DNA of 64,000 nt from Cellvibrio sp. 79. GTDB lineage: Bacteria > Pseudomonadota > Gammaproteobacteria > Pseudomonadales > Cellvibrionaceae. The DNA lies in contig MVDH01000003.1 in NCBI GenBank assembly GCA_003056245.1, forward strand, positions 1,093,957 through 1,157,956, in the 5' to 3' direction. The notes beneath the pieces are model-generated. The model did no database searches. It worked only from the letters and a program-made list of their open reading frames with translations, and was not told the origin of the DNA. Shown here piece by piece: positions 37,410 to 46,162 of the stretch. A program made the translations under genes and the position numbers. The stretch's first letter is position 1, and the number at the start of each line of letters is the position of its first letter.

Positions 37410-38090
37410 TCACGCTCGCGCATTACGACGGGACCACAGCAGCCCCAGGAAACCGAGCAATAACACACCCATCATCCGCGGTTCCGGCACGGAGATTTCC
37501 CTGATCGTCCAGCTACCCACATCATTGGTACCCAGATAATCAAATTGATAAAGCTGGAATTGGATATAGCGGCCGCCATGCCAGGTAAAAGGGTGGAAGC
37601 GATTGCTGAAAAGATCGCACTCACAACCGGTACCGTTCTGGGAGGTGATATCAACGCGATGATTCGCCAACCGGTACTCAACCATGTTCGTCTCCGGGGT
37701 AATCAGCTCGGTGATGGTCAGCATCAAATTCCAGCCGGTGATGTCACCTTGTCGATTCAGGCTTACCCGCCCGTAGGAAGCGGGGCTCAAGCGGAGCGGG
37801 TAATACAGTGGCCCAAAATCAGAATTAAAGGTGAGGCTAAAGTCGTCCATGAAAAAATGCGTTACGGGCTTGAGCGATAAATCCTGCTCCGCCACATTGA
37901 AAGAGACGTTAAAGGAAATAGGTTCCAGCCAAAAATCATCCACATTGACCGGATCGCCCGCGATAAACACTGCTGACGCCGGTAGCTCCGGACTGGTGTA
38001 GGTAAATTGCAAATACGCTGATGCAGGAACAGCAACAACAAGGGACATGAAAGCCAAACAACGCACAGCCCAACGATGGATAGTATGCAT
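37410..38090 (-). CDS. Secreted PEP-CTERM protein 2
   Basis: 226 residues from ATG 38090, which follows AGGAG at six bases; the longer frame to 38171 has no such support. Signal peptide cut near residue 26 (ASA/YLQF), beta-rich body with a Cys pair (GCECD), and a C-terminal VPEPRMMGVLLLGFLGLLWSRR sorting signal with the standard PEP motif, helix and basic tail. Its body resembles PEP-CTERM protein 1 next to it. Such proteins are usually exported and processed by an exosortase, often linked to exopolysaccharide or biofilm. Function unknown. Confidence 0.85.
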   Translation of the reverse strand: MHTIHRWAVRCLAFMSLVVAVPASAYLQFTYTSPELPASAVFIAGDPVNVDDFWLEPISFNVSFNVAEQDLSLKPVTHFFMDDFSLTFNSDFGPLYYPLRLSPASYGRVSLNRQGDITGWNLMLTITELITPETNMVEYRLANHRVDITSQNGTGCECDLFSNRFHPFTWHGGRYIQFQLYQFDYLGTNDVGSWTIREISVPEPRMMGVLLLGFLGLLWSRRNARA

Positions 38091-38283
38091 AGCCGACTCC
38101 TGGGGTAAAACCCCGGTAAGTGGATTATCCGGGGCACGAACCCCGACAGGAAATGAAAAAGCTTCGGGCAATCACCGCCCCGAAACCTGTGTATTCAATC
38201 ACTCTGGAAGATCGCCGATTGTGCGCTATAGCACGCCGCTCTGCGTTGTGAGGTGCCACCGAACTTTTGGCACAAGATACTAC

Positions 38284-38811
38284 TTATAAACCCAAGCTAC
38301 TCGCTGCGCTGCTATGCGAAGCAGCCGATGAATGGGCTGGTGAACTGGCGGGTATTTTTACCGGGTTGCGGATGGAGTCCTCCGCAATCGCTTGCAGTGC
38401 GGCAGGCATCATTCTATTGATTTGCGCCTTTTCATCAGGCGAAGGGGTTTTATAGCCGCGCGGCCAAATACCATTCAGGTAATGCCAACCGTAACCCCAC
38501 CGGTACGTGGACGGCCAATAAGGCCCGCCCCCCATACGGACACTGTTATAGGTGTGGCTGGCAATCATCGGCTGCTGTGCTTTCTGGATGCACTGCTTCA
38601 TGGCTTCATCGGCGTATTTGCGCTGTTCCTCGGTCCCGCCTACCCAGTAGGCCAAATCGTGGGCGACGCAACAATGCCGCCAGAGGTTGGGGCTACCGGG
38701 TGGACCATCGATCCACATCGAACAACCATCGGTAGCAAAAGGTTTGAGCGTATCGGCCGCAACTGGAAGCGCGATCAACAACCAACAAATTAATGCAACA
38801 GGGATACGCAT
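38284..38811 (-). CDS. Secreted phospholipase A2-like protein
   Basis: 175 residues: signal peptide (cut near residue 19, VAA/DTL), then DGCSMWIDG near residue 28 and the CCVAHDLAY block at residues 47-55. CCxxHDxxY with the His-Asp pair H51/D52 is the catalytic helix signature of secretory phospholipase A2, and the preceding glycine-rich stretch could be the calcium loop, although the classical Y-G-x-G is not visible. The C-terminus is an unusual Ser/Ala/His-rich tail (from about residue 153). AGGAG precedes ATG 38811. Divergent from ubiE. A periplasmic or secreted lipase role is inferred from the motif only. Confidence 0.7.
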   Translation of the reverse strand: MRIPVALICWLLIALPVAADTLKPFATDGCSMWIDGPPGSPNLWRHCCVAHDLAYWVGGTEEQRKYADEAMKQCIQKAQQPMIASHTYNSVRMGGGPYWPSTYRWGYGWHYLNGIWPRGYKTPSPDEKAQINRMMPAALQAIAEDSIRNPVKIPASSPAHSSAASHSSAASSLGL

Positions 38812-38935
38812 AATTTGCTCCTTTAACTACCTGCATCGCAGGCGCGGGATTTTTGGGGTGTGAGAAACGAAAGGGCATTGTACAATGCGCCCCACAACAA
38901 ATCCGCCCTCTTTGTACCCAGCCCTGGATGCCGCT

Positions 38936-39685
38936 ATGAACGAGAAAAAAACCACCCACTTCGGTTTTCAGCAAGTTCCCGTCGAAGAAAAAGCCGCGCG
39001 CGTTGCCGACGTGTTTCACTCGGTCGCCGCCAAATACGATGTGATGAATGACTTGATGTCCGGCGGCATTCATCGGCTGTGGAAGCGCTTCACGATAGAA
39101 GCCTCGGGCGTTCGTGCTGGCCACAAAGTGTTGGATATCGCTGGCGGCACTGGCGATTTAAGTTATCAATTCGCCAAACGCGTAGGCGCCACCGGCCAGG
39201 TAATTCTCGCGGATATTAATGCTTCAATGCTCGGGGTTGGGCGCGACCGTTTAATTGATCGCGGCATTGCCGGCAATATCGGCTTCGCCCAATGCGATGC
39301 GCAATTCCTGCCGTTCCCAGATAACACCTTCGATTGCATCACCATCGCTTTCGGCCTGCGCAACGTTACCGATAAAGATCTCGCCCTGCGCTCAATGCAA
39401 CGCGTGTTGAAACCCGGCGGTCGTTTACTGGTGCTGGAATTTTCCAAACCGCAAAACGATTTGCTGAGCAAGGTTTACGATACTTACTCATTCAAAGTGC
39501 TGCCATTTATGGGCAAGCTGGTAACTAACGACGCGGAAAGTTATCGTTATTTAGCGGAATCCATTCGCATGCATCCGGACCAGGAAACCCTGAAGGACAT
39601 GATGGATAACGCCGGTTTTGTGCGTACCGAATTCCACAATATGACCGGCGGCATCGTTGCGCTGCACAAAGGCATCAAGCCTTAA
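38936..39685 (+). CDS. ubiE: Ubiquinone/menaquinone biosynthesis C-methyltransferase UbiE
   Basis: 249 residues from ATG 38936, matching E. coli UbiE (251) and its THFGFQ N-terminus; an in-frame ATG at 38885 would add 17 residues. The methyltransferase fold shows the SAM loop [13 protein letters not shown], the acidic LADINASML, and the UbiE/COQ5 signatures [18 protein letters not shown] and [17 protein letters not shown]. It methylates the quinone ring in the cytoplasm. First of ubiE-ubiJ-ubiB. Confidence 0.97.
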   Translation: MNEKKTTHFGFQQVPVEEKAARVADVFHSVAAKYDVMNDLMSGGIHRLWKRFTIEASGVRAGHKVLDIAGGTGDLSYQFAKRVGATGQVILADINASMLGVGRDRLIDRGIAGNIGFAQCDAQFLPFPDNTFDCITIAFGLRNVTDKDLALRSMQRVLKPGGRLLVLEFSKPQNDLLSKVYDTYSFKVLPFMGKLVTNDAESYRYLAESIRMHPDQETLKDMMDNAGFVRTEFHNMTGGIVALHKGIKP

Positions 39686-39715
39686 GCTTGCAACTCCTGA
39701 GCCTACAAAAAAAGT

Positions 39716-40333
39716 ATGGACAAGATGATCACCACCGCAGCCCTCGCTAGCGCGGAAAAAATTATCAACACCGCGTTGCGTTATGATCCCGCCACGCGCA
39801 TCGGCCTTGCGCGTTTGAGTGGGAAAATTCTCGCGGTAAAAATCACTGCGCCGATGACAATTAATTTATTTCTCATGCCAGTTGATGAAGAAATCGAGCT
39901 GATGGCAAATTGGGATGGCGACGTGGATACGCAACTGAGCGGTTCACTAATGGCGCTGCTGCAGCTATCAACCACCGAAATCCACAACCTGAAATATTCC
40001 GGCGTAACCGCCATGGGCGATTTGGGTTTGCTCGCCGATTTGCAAAAACTGTTAAAAAATCTCGATATCGATTGGGAAGATATGCTCAGCCAATTTACCG
40101 GCGATATTATCGGCCATCAAACGGCGCAAATTATTCGCACCAAATTTGGTTGGGCCAAAGATCGCACGCAAAGTGCAGCACGTTTAACCAAAGAATTCCT
40201 GACTGAAGAATATCAAGCTTTGGTTTCCAAGCCCGAGCTGGAAGATTTTTACCAGCAGGTTGATGAATTGCGTTTATCTGTAGACCGCGCTGCCGCCCGC
40301 GTAGAGAAGCTCCTTGCGGAGCGCAAACCGTAG
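39716..40333 (+). CDS. ubiJ: Ubiquinone biosynthesis accessory factor UbiJ (SCP2 domain)
   Basis: 205 residues: an SCP2-type lipid-binding N-terminal domain (about 10-110) and a C-terminal helical region (SKPELEDFYQQVDELRLSVDRAAARVEKL). It lies between ubiE and ubiB, as in E. coli and pseudomonads, where UbiJ scaffolds the soluble Ubi metabolon and binds the isoprenoid intermediates. ATG 39716 has no strong ribosome site. The last bases, including the stop TAG, belong to the palindromic element at 40330-40500. Confidence 0.93.
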   Translation: MDKMITTAALASAEKIINTALRYDPATRIGLARLSGKILAVKITAPMTINLFLMPVDEEIELMANWDGDVDTQLSGSLMALLQLSTTEIHNLKYSGVTAMGDLGLLADLQKLLKNLDIDWEDMLSQFTGDIIGHQTAQIIRTKFGWAKDRTQSAARLTKEFLTEEYQALVSKPELEDFYQQVDELRLSVDRAAARVEKLLAERKP

Positions 40334-40500
40334 GTTGGGGTGGGCCGCACAGGTCGGGGCGCGTAGCCTAAGGAACGATGCCCAACAAAGCAACGCGTTA
40401 AAATTGCTAAAAAATAAAATACACATTCGCCACCACGAAAGGAGTTCATTGTGTTGGGCAAGCCGGTCATGTTGGGGTTCGTTCCTCACCACCAACCTAC
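40330..40500. repeat. 171-bp palindromic (MITE-like/REP-doublet) element between ubiJ and ubiB
   Basis: Outer inverted ends GTAGGTTGG (40330-40338) and CCAACCTAC (40492-40500). Inner inverted pair AGGAACGATGCCCAACA near 40371 and TGTTGGGGTTCGTTCCT near 40470 (about 15 of 17 matches). Similar GTAGGTTGGG repeats are known as dispersed REP elements in several bacteria. It codes for nothing. Confidence 0.85.
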
Positions 40501-40524
40501 ACAAAAAAGAGAATTGAGTTTGTA

Positions 40525-42183
40525 ATGGTCTTCCTTCGCTTATTAACAATCCTGCGCGTCTTCGCCCGTTATCGCCTGGACCAATTGCTCCCCGATAACT
40601 TACCGTTCGCCGCACACGCCGCCTTATTTTTCTTTAAATTATTCCCGCAACCACATTCAGCGAGCGGCGAAAAAATGTCACGCGGCGAATGCCTGCGGCG
40701 CGCATGCGAAGACCTGGGCCCGATCTTTGTAAAATTCGGCCAATTGCTTTCCACACGCCCTGATCTGGTTCCCGACGATATCGTCATTGAACTTAATCAC
40801 CTGCAAGATAATGTTGCTCCGTTCGCCAACGAAGAATTCCAGCGCATTGTGGAAACATCCCTGGGTGCAAAAGTCAGCGACGTGTTTGCCAGTTACGACA
40901 AAGCTCCATTGGCATCGGCATCCGTAGCCCAAGTGCATACTGCGACACTAAAAGATGGTCGCGATGTGGTAATTAAAGTTGTTCGCCCCAACATTCAAAA
41001 AATTATCGCACAAGATATTGAACTGCTATTACTGGTTGCACGCTGGGTAGAAAAAAATACCCTTGATGGCAAACGCTTGCACCCGGTAGAAATTGTAGAA
41101 GATTACCGCACCACAATTTTTGATGAACTGGATTTGCAACGCGAAGCCGCCAACGGCTCACAACTGCGCCGCAACTTTTTAAATTCGTCACTGCTGTACG
41201 TACCGGAAGTCTACTGGGATTACACCCGTCACAATGTATTGGTGATGGAACGCATTTACGGCATCCCCGTTACCGATATGGTTGCGCTCAACGCGCAAAA
41301 TACCAACCTGAAAAAACTCGCCGAACGCGGCGTGGAAATATTTTTCACCCAGGTGTTCGATCACAATTTTTTCCACGCCGATATGCATCCCGGTAATATT
41401 TTTGTCTCCACCCAAAATCCGCAATTGCCGCAATACATTGCCGTTGATATGGCGATAGTGGGATCGCTCACCCGCGAAGACCAGTATTACCTCGCGCGCA
41501 ATTTGCTCGCGATGTTTCGCCGCGATTATCGTCAGGTCGCGGAATTGCACGTACAAAGCGGCTGGGTGCCAAATTATGTGCGCGTCGAAGAATTGGAAGC
41601 GGCCATTCGCACAGTATGCGAACCTATTTTTGAAAAGCCGCTGAAAGAAATTTCATTCGCCAATGTTTTGCTGAGTTTGTTCCGCACCGCGCGTCGCTTT
41701 GATATGGAAGTGCAACCGCAGTTGGTATTGTTGCAAAAAACCCTGCTCAATATTGAAGGACTGGGCCGGCAGTTGTACCCGGACCTGGACCTCTGGGCTA
41801 CGGCACATCCTTATCTGGAACGCTGGTTAAAAAATCGTTTCCATCCAAAATCACTCTGGCGCGAACTCAAGCGCACTGCACCGGACTGGATGGAAAAATT
41901 CCCGCAAGTGCCGGACCTTGTATTCAACAGCATGAAACAGCTGCCGCGAATTTCACAGCGCATTGATGAGCTTTCCAACGAATTTATTGTTCGCAAAAAA
42001 TACCAACGCCAGCATGGTCGCCGCAAACTGATTGCCGCACTTGCATTTGGCGCGGCGGCATATTTATTGTATCGCGACCCGCAAACAGTCGCACTGTTCA
42101 ATGAATTACCGAGTAAAGATATTCCTATATCAGCCCTTGCCCTACTTGCAATTGGCGTAGCCGCGCTCTGGTTTAAAAAATAA
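40525..42183 (+). CDS. ubiB: Ubiquinone biosynthesis kinase-like protein UbiB
   Basis: 552 residues. Atypical kinase (ABC1/ADCK) fold with the family KxGQ motif in [16 protein letters not shown], the alanine-rich A-loop ASASVAQVH, and metal/ATP residues in [13 protein letters not shown] and [11 protein letters not shown]. The VDMAIVG stretch differs from the usual DFG-like DFG/DFGM motif by Ala-Ile. Two C-terminal transmembrane helices (about 508-528 and 530-550) anchor it to the inner membrane. UbiB has ATPase activity and helps extract ubiquinone precursors. Separated from ubiJ by the palindromic element, so ubiB is probably read from the upstream promoter or one inside the element. Confidence 0.96.
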   Translation: MVFLRLLTILRVFARYRLDQLLPDNLPFAAHAALFFFKLFPQPHSASGEKMSRGECLRRACEDLGPIFVKFGQLLSTRPDLVPDDIVIELNHLQDNVAPFANEEFQRIVETSLGAKVSDVFASYDKAPLASASVAQVHTATLKDGRDVVIKVVRPNIQKIIAQDIELLLLVARWVEKNTLDGKRLHPVEIVEDYRTTIFDELDLQREAANGSQLRRNFLNSSLLYVPEVYWDYTRHNVLVMERIYGIPVTDMVALNAQNTNLKKLAERGVEIFFTQVFDHNFFHADMHPGNIFVSTQNPQLPQYIAVDMAIVGSLTREDQYYLARNLLAMFRRDYRQVAELHVQSGWVPNYVRVEELEAAIRTVCEPIFEKPLKEISFANVLLSLFRTARRFDMEVQPQLVLLQKTLLNIEGLGRQLYPDLDLWATAHPYLERWLKNRFHPKSLWRELKRTAPDWMEKFPQVPDLVFNSMKQLPRISQRIDELSNEFIVRKKYQRQHGRRKLIAALAFGAAAYLLYRDPQTVALFNELPSKDIPISALALLAIGVAALWFKK

Positions 42184-42189
42184 TATAAC

Positions 42190-42208
42190 GAGCGCTCCAG
42201 AAGCGCTC
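42190..42208 (+). promoter_or_regulatory. Short stem-loop between ubiB and the DUF2157 gene
   Basis: GAGCGCT / AGCGCTC (42190-42196 with 42202-42208), five-base loop, no T-run. Confidence 0.25.
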
Positions 42209-42230
42209 AATGTGATACGAAGGAAGCGCT

Positions 42231-43358
42231 ATGACATTAACGACTCATGATAAAGCGGCGACCAAAGCCGAAGCCCAGGCCCGCGCCGATCAAATTCGCG
42301 CATTCAGTGCCGAGCAAAAAATCCTGCACGAACGCGGTTTGCTTGCACTGGATGATGAACAAAACCGCGCGATCCAGACTTATCACCAACAACTATTGCG
42401 CGAATTGCAGCAACAGCAAGATATCGATCTTACCGAGCGTGCCCGTCACTTATCATTGGGTACGCAGATAGTTGCATTTCTTGGCGCAGATGCATTTGCA
42501 GCCAGTATCTTTTTTCTGTTCTACCAATTTTGGGGATTGTTCACTCAATGGCAGCAAGTGAGTATGCTAATCGCAGCCCCACTATTAACGCTATTTACAG
42601 CAGCATGGATAAAACAACGCGATGGCTCCGGCTATTACGCAAAACTCGCCGCTATTATTTCATTTGTATGTTTTGTATTGAATCTGGTGATGCTCGGTAG
42701 CGTCTTTAATATCACGCCTACACCCAATGCGTTTGTAGCTTACGCAACATATGGATTTTTATTAGCTTACTTATTTCAATCGCGGGTATTATTAACGGCC
42801 GCATTGGTGTGCACTTTTATTTTTATTGCCGCAAAAACCACGCACTGGGTCGGTGGGCTTTACTGGATTTCGCTATGGGAACACCCCGAGAATTTCCTGC
42901 TGCCTGCACTGAGCTTTTTTACCGTCTCTTTTTTCAAACCGCACAAGGACCATGCCGGTTTTGCCGGGATTTACCAGATTATTTCTGCCTGTGCATTTTT
43001 CCTCAGTGTGTTAATTTTGGGAAATTGGGGCAGGGGTAGTTACCTGAACATTGATGCGAACGTTATTGAAGGGATCTATCAAATCCTCGGTTTTGTAATC
43101 AGCGCTGCACTGATCATTTTTGGGCTTCGCCAACACAATGGACAATTGATGTTATTGGGCAATGCGTTTTTTGCAATTTTCCTATGCAGCAAATTTTTTG
43201 ATTGGTGGTGGGAATTGATGCCGAAATCACTATTCTTTTTAGTGATCGGCCTCACCGCGATACTGGCATTAATTATTTTCAATCGCTTGCGCAAATGGCA
43301 ACAACAACTTGCTATTAAAGAAACAAGCGCAGAGTCGACGACGGAGGTCACACCATGA
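42231..43358 (+). CDS. DUF2157-like multi-span membrane protein
   Basis: 375 residues. A charged cytoplasmic N-terminus of about 80 residues (with a QQ/HE-rich helix) is followed by about 10 hydrophobic segments, including IVAFLGADAFAASIFFLFY. This layout fits DUF2157, a family of membrane proteins of unknown function. GAAGGA eight bases before ATG 42231. Its stop overlaps the start of the next gene (ATGA), a partner pair seen in pseudomonads. Confidence 0.75.
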   Translation: MTLTTHDKAATKAEAQARADQIRAFSAEQKILHERGLLALDDEQNRAIQTYHQQLLRELQQQQDIDLTERARHLSLGTQIVAFLGADAFAASIFFLFYQFWGLFTQWQQVSMLIAAPLLTLFTAAWIKQRDGSGYYAKLAAIISFVCFVLNLVMLGSVFNITPTPNAFVAYATYGFLLAYLFQSRVLLTAALVCTFIFIAAKTTHWVGGLYWISLWEHPENFLLPALSFFTVSFFKPHKDHAGFAGIYQIISACAFFLSVLILGNWGRGSYLNIDANVIEGIYQILGFVISAALIIFGLRQHNGQLMLLGNAFFAIFLCSKFFDWWWELMPKSLFFLVIGLTAILALIIFNRLRKWQQQLAIKETSAESTTEVTP

Positions 43359-44155
43359 ATAAATTACTATGGGGTGCAGCCGGTTTATTAATTATGGTGA
43401 ATTGCGTGGTGTTGGGCCATAGCTTTTACAATCGACTGGAAACACAAGCACCCATTACCTTTAGTGAGCGCGAATTAAACCTGCCGGGTAATTATGGCTT
43501 TGAAAAAGAAAACTCCGGAGTAAGTTTATCTATTCAATGGAGCACACATCCCGGCAGCGCATCCGATGATATTTACTATTATCGTCGTGAGTTGCAATTA
43601 TCCGCTGAACATTATGCAACCTTTGGTTTTTCTGATGTTTGCGATCACCAGCGTGTCACTATCGACGAACAAGGTTTCGCTTTATTGGAATTTAATGGCA
43701 ACGCCCATCAACAACGTATTGAACAACTCAGGACACAACTAAGCCAACTCGAGCAATCATCAGCCCACGCCGAAAAAATAAAAGACGCAAAAGATGAATT
43801 GCGGCAGCTTGAAAAAGAACGTTCACGCCTGTACATCATTGATGCAGCTGCCAGCAGGGCTACATTGGAGGCAGCCCTGGCCAAACAAAAAGCGACCACT
43901 GGAAATCAATTTTTAATTTTACCTGCGGTCATTAGCGATGTTTACAGGCAGTGCGACAACAAGCAGAAAGACCCCAACACGGTATACATTGATGATTTGT
44001 TAGTGGATCGTATTTATGTTCCGCGCGAATACCACGCGCTATTTTCCGATAAAAATAAGAATCACCATTTTCAGGCAACAATCGCATTCGGCAAGATGGA
44101 CGAGCCTTGGCTGGAATCATTGGAACTCTGTGAAAAGGAATGTAAGGCGCAGTAG
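43355..44155 (+). CDS. Membrane-anchored DUF4824-like protein
   Basis: 266 residues: an N-terminal transmembrane anchor (about 5-25), then LSERELNLP-type sequence (TFSERELNLPGNYGFEKENSG), an SIQWSTHP strand, and a coiled-coil-rich middle (QLRTQLSQLEQSSAHAEKIKD, LEKERSRLYII). It ends with a Cys pair (LCEKECKAQ). I recall DUF4824 as the partner of DUF2157 and the start of this protein fits, but the coiled coil is additional. Overlap ATGA with the previous gene implies coupled translation. Function unknown. Confidence 0.6.
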   Translation: MNKLLWGAAGLLIMVNCVVLGHSFYNRLETQAPITFSERELNLPGNYGFEKENSGVSLSIQWSTHPGSASDDIYYYRRELQLSAEHYATFGFSDVCDHQRVTIDEQGFALLEFNGNAHQQRIEQLRTQLSQLEQSSAHAEKIKDAKDELRQLEKERSRLYIIDAAASRATLEAALAKQKATTGNQFLILPAVISDVYRQCDNKQKDPNTVYIDDLLVDRIYVPREYHALFSDKNKNHHFQATIAFGKMDEPWLESLELCEKECKAQ

Positions 44156-44184
44156 CGGTTTCCATATATAGGCCGCAAAAAAAA

Positions 44185-44212
44185 GGGTTCGATAAATCGA
44201 ACCCCTACGGCG
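44185..44212. repeat. Solitary REP element
   Basis: GGGTTCGATAAATCGAACCC followed by CTACGGCG. It is the same unit as 8619-8643 (GGGCGCGATAAATCGCGCCCCTACG), with a TT/AA substitution compensated in the stem, so it belongs to the REP family of the RAYT. It lies 30 bp past the DUF4824-like stop and may also act as a transcript-end hairpin. Confidence 0.85.
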
Positions 44213-44331
44213 TTATAGCGTGAAAAGGATTAATGCTTTTGTGTCCAAACAAATCTTCATAACCGGCGCGTAGCTATTCCTTATCCTTCTGCTATTATCC
44301 GATGACAACAATAGTGAAGGGCTTTGCTGTT

Positions 44332-46149
44332 ATGTCGAGTGCACCGCGTATCCTGCTGGTGGACGATACTCCGGAAAATCTGGATGTCCTCAGCGGAATC
44401 CTTGAAGATCTGGACTGCGAATTATTGGTTGCCACCTCGGGTGAACGCGCATTGGAACTGGCTGCGCGCCGTTTACCGGATCTGATTTTGCTCGATGTCA
44501 TGATGCCGGACATGAACGGCTTTGAAGTCTGCACCCGCCTTAAGTCCGATCTGGCCACCACTGAAATCCCGATTATTTTTGTTACCGCCCGCACCGACGA
44601 TATCAGCCAGGGTTTTCGCGTTGGCGGTGCGGATTACATTACCAAACCGATTAACACCGACGAAGTGCGCGCGCGGGTACGCTACCAGTTGGAACGCCAG
44701 GCGATGGTGGCGGAACTGAAATCCTTCAATCGCGAACTGGAAACCAAAGTGCGCGAACGCACCGCGGAACTCACCATTGCCAACCGCCAATTGCGCGAGG
44801 AAATTAATGAGCGGCGCTACATGCAAGACCGCCTCAATTATCTTGCTACCCACGATTTTGTTACGCGCTTGCACAACCGCAACGCACTGGAAGCCCATGT
44901 CTCCGAATTGCTGGCCCGCATCCAGATCGAAAATTTAAGCGCAACTTTTTTATTGATCGACATCGATCGCTTCCGCCTGATCAATGAAAGCTGCGGTTGC
45001 ATCGCGGGCGATGAATTATTGCGGCAATTCGCCGATAGCGTATCCGGTTTGTTAGCACGCACCGATTTTTTTGCCCGTTTGGGCGGCGACCGCTTTGTCG
45101 TTATCACTGAAGGCGATGGCAGCGATAATGGCGTGGAATTAGCGCAAAGCGTTCTCAAACATCTGGAACAATTTAATTTCCAATGGGAAGATCGCCAATT
45201 CAAGCTCGCAGCTTCCATTGCCACCTTGCCACTCACGCGCACCATCGTCAGTTACGACCAGATTATGCTCGCGGCCGATGAAGTTATTTTCGTCGCCAAA
45301 CGCGATGCGCGCGGCGCAGTATTCAGTTTGGAAGAAGCTACCAAACGCAGCGATTTGCACAAAGAAAATATCAATTGGGCATCGCGCCTTGTCGATGCTC
45401 TGCAAAACCAATTGTTCCGTGCCTATTTCCAGTTATTGGAATATTTTCCTGCGGCCAACCAGCAAGCAGAACCCATTTATCGCCTGGAAGTGTTATTGCG
45501 TTTGTGGGACCCGCAGGCGCAGCGCATGGTGTCACCCGGTGAATTTATCGGGCCAGCCGAGCGTTTGCATTTAATTCCGGAGCTGGATAAATGGATGATC
45601 AACCATGTGCTGGCGTTATTTGCGCGCAATCCGCGTTTACTGGAGCGCATGGATCTGATTTCTATCAACCTGTCTGCAATCTCCATTCGCGAATCGCAAC
45701 TCGCACAATTTATTATTAGCAGTTTCAAACAACACAATTTACCGGCCAATAAATTTTGTTTTGAAATTACCGAAACCCAGGCAATTGTGAATATCGATTC
45801 TGCGCGGCAGTTTATGCAAACCCTGCGCGATTTTGGTTGTCATTTTGCGCTTGATGATTTCGGCAGTGGTTTTGCGTCTTATGCATACCTGCACCAACTG
45901 GCATTCGATAAAATAAAAATAGACGGTATTTTTGTGCGCGATATGGATACTGACCCTTCGCACTACGCAATGATTAAATCCATTATCGAAATGGCAACCT
46001 CGCTGGATAAAGAAGTGATCGCCGAATTTGTGGAAACCGCCGAAGTCGCCCGTCAATTACATGCATTGGGCGTGCAATGGGGCCAAGGTTACCATCACCA
46101 CAAACCGGAAGAATTGAATTACCAGGCCCTGGAACAGCGCCTCGCTTGA
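44332..46149 (+). CDS. Response regulator with REC-GGDEF-EAL domains (c-di-GMP phosphodiesterase candidate)
   Basis: 605 residues from ATG 44332 (AAGGG at long spacing; ATG 44302 is in frame and would add 10 residues). Receiver with D55 (LILLDVMMPD), a coiled coil, a GGDEF domain whose active-site motif is GGDRF, and a C-terminal EAL domain. The EAL keeps the ExLxR form as EVLLR, DDFGSGFASY, EITETQA, KIKIDG and GQGYHHHKP, so hydrolysis of c-di-GMP is likely, while GGDRF and the missing catalytic Glu argue against cyclase activity. The GGDEF may only bind GTP. Followed after 13 bp by a hybrid kinase, a likely partner. Confidence 0.92.
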   Translation: MSSAPRILLVDDTPENLDVLSGILEDLDCELLVATSGERALELAARRLPDLILLDVMMPDMNGFEVCTRLKSDLATTEIPIIFVTARTDDISQGFRVGGADYITKPINTDEVRARVRYQLERQAMVAELKSFNRELETKVRERTAELTIANRQLREEINERRYMQDRLNYLATHDFVTRLHNRNALEAHVSELLARIQIENLSATFLLIDIDRFRLINESCGCIAGDELLRQFADSVSGLLARTDFFARLGGDRFVVITEGDGSDNGVELAQSVLKHLEQFNFQWEDRQFKLAASIATLPLTRTIVSYDQIMLAADEVIFVAKRDARGAVFSLEEATKRSDLHKENINWASRLVDALQNQLFRAYFQLLEYFPAANQQAEPIYRLEVLLRLWDPQAQRMVSPGEFIGPAERLHLIPELDKWMINHVLALFARNPRLLERMDLISINLSAISIRESQLAQFIISSFKQHNLPANKFCFEITETQAIVNIDSARQFMQTLRDFGCHFALDDFGSGFASYAYLHQLAFDKIKIDGIFVRDMDTDPSHYAMIKSIIEMATSLDKEVIAEFVETAEVARQLHALGVQWGQGYHHHKPEELNYQALEQRLA

Positions 46150-46162
46150 TGGAGTTGTTCCT

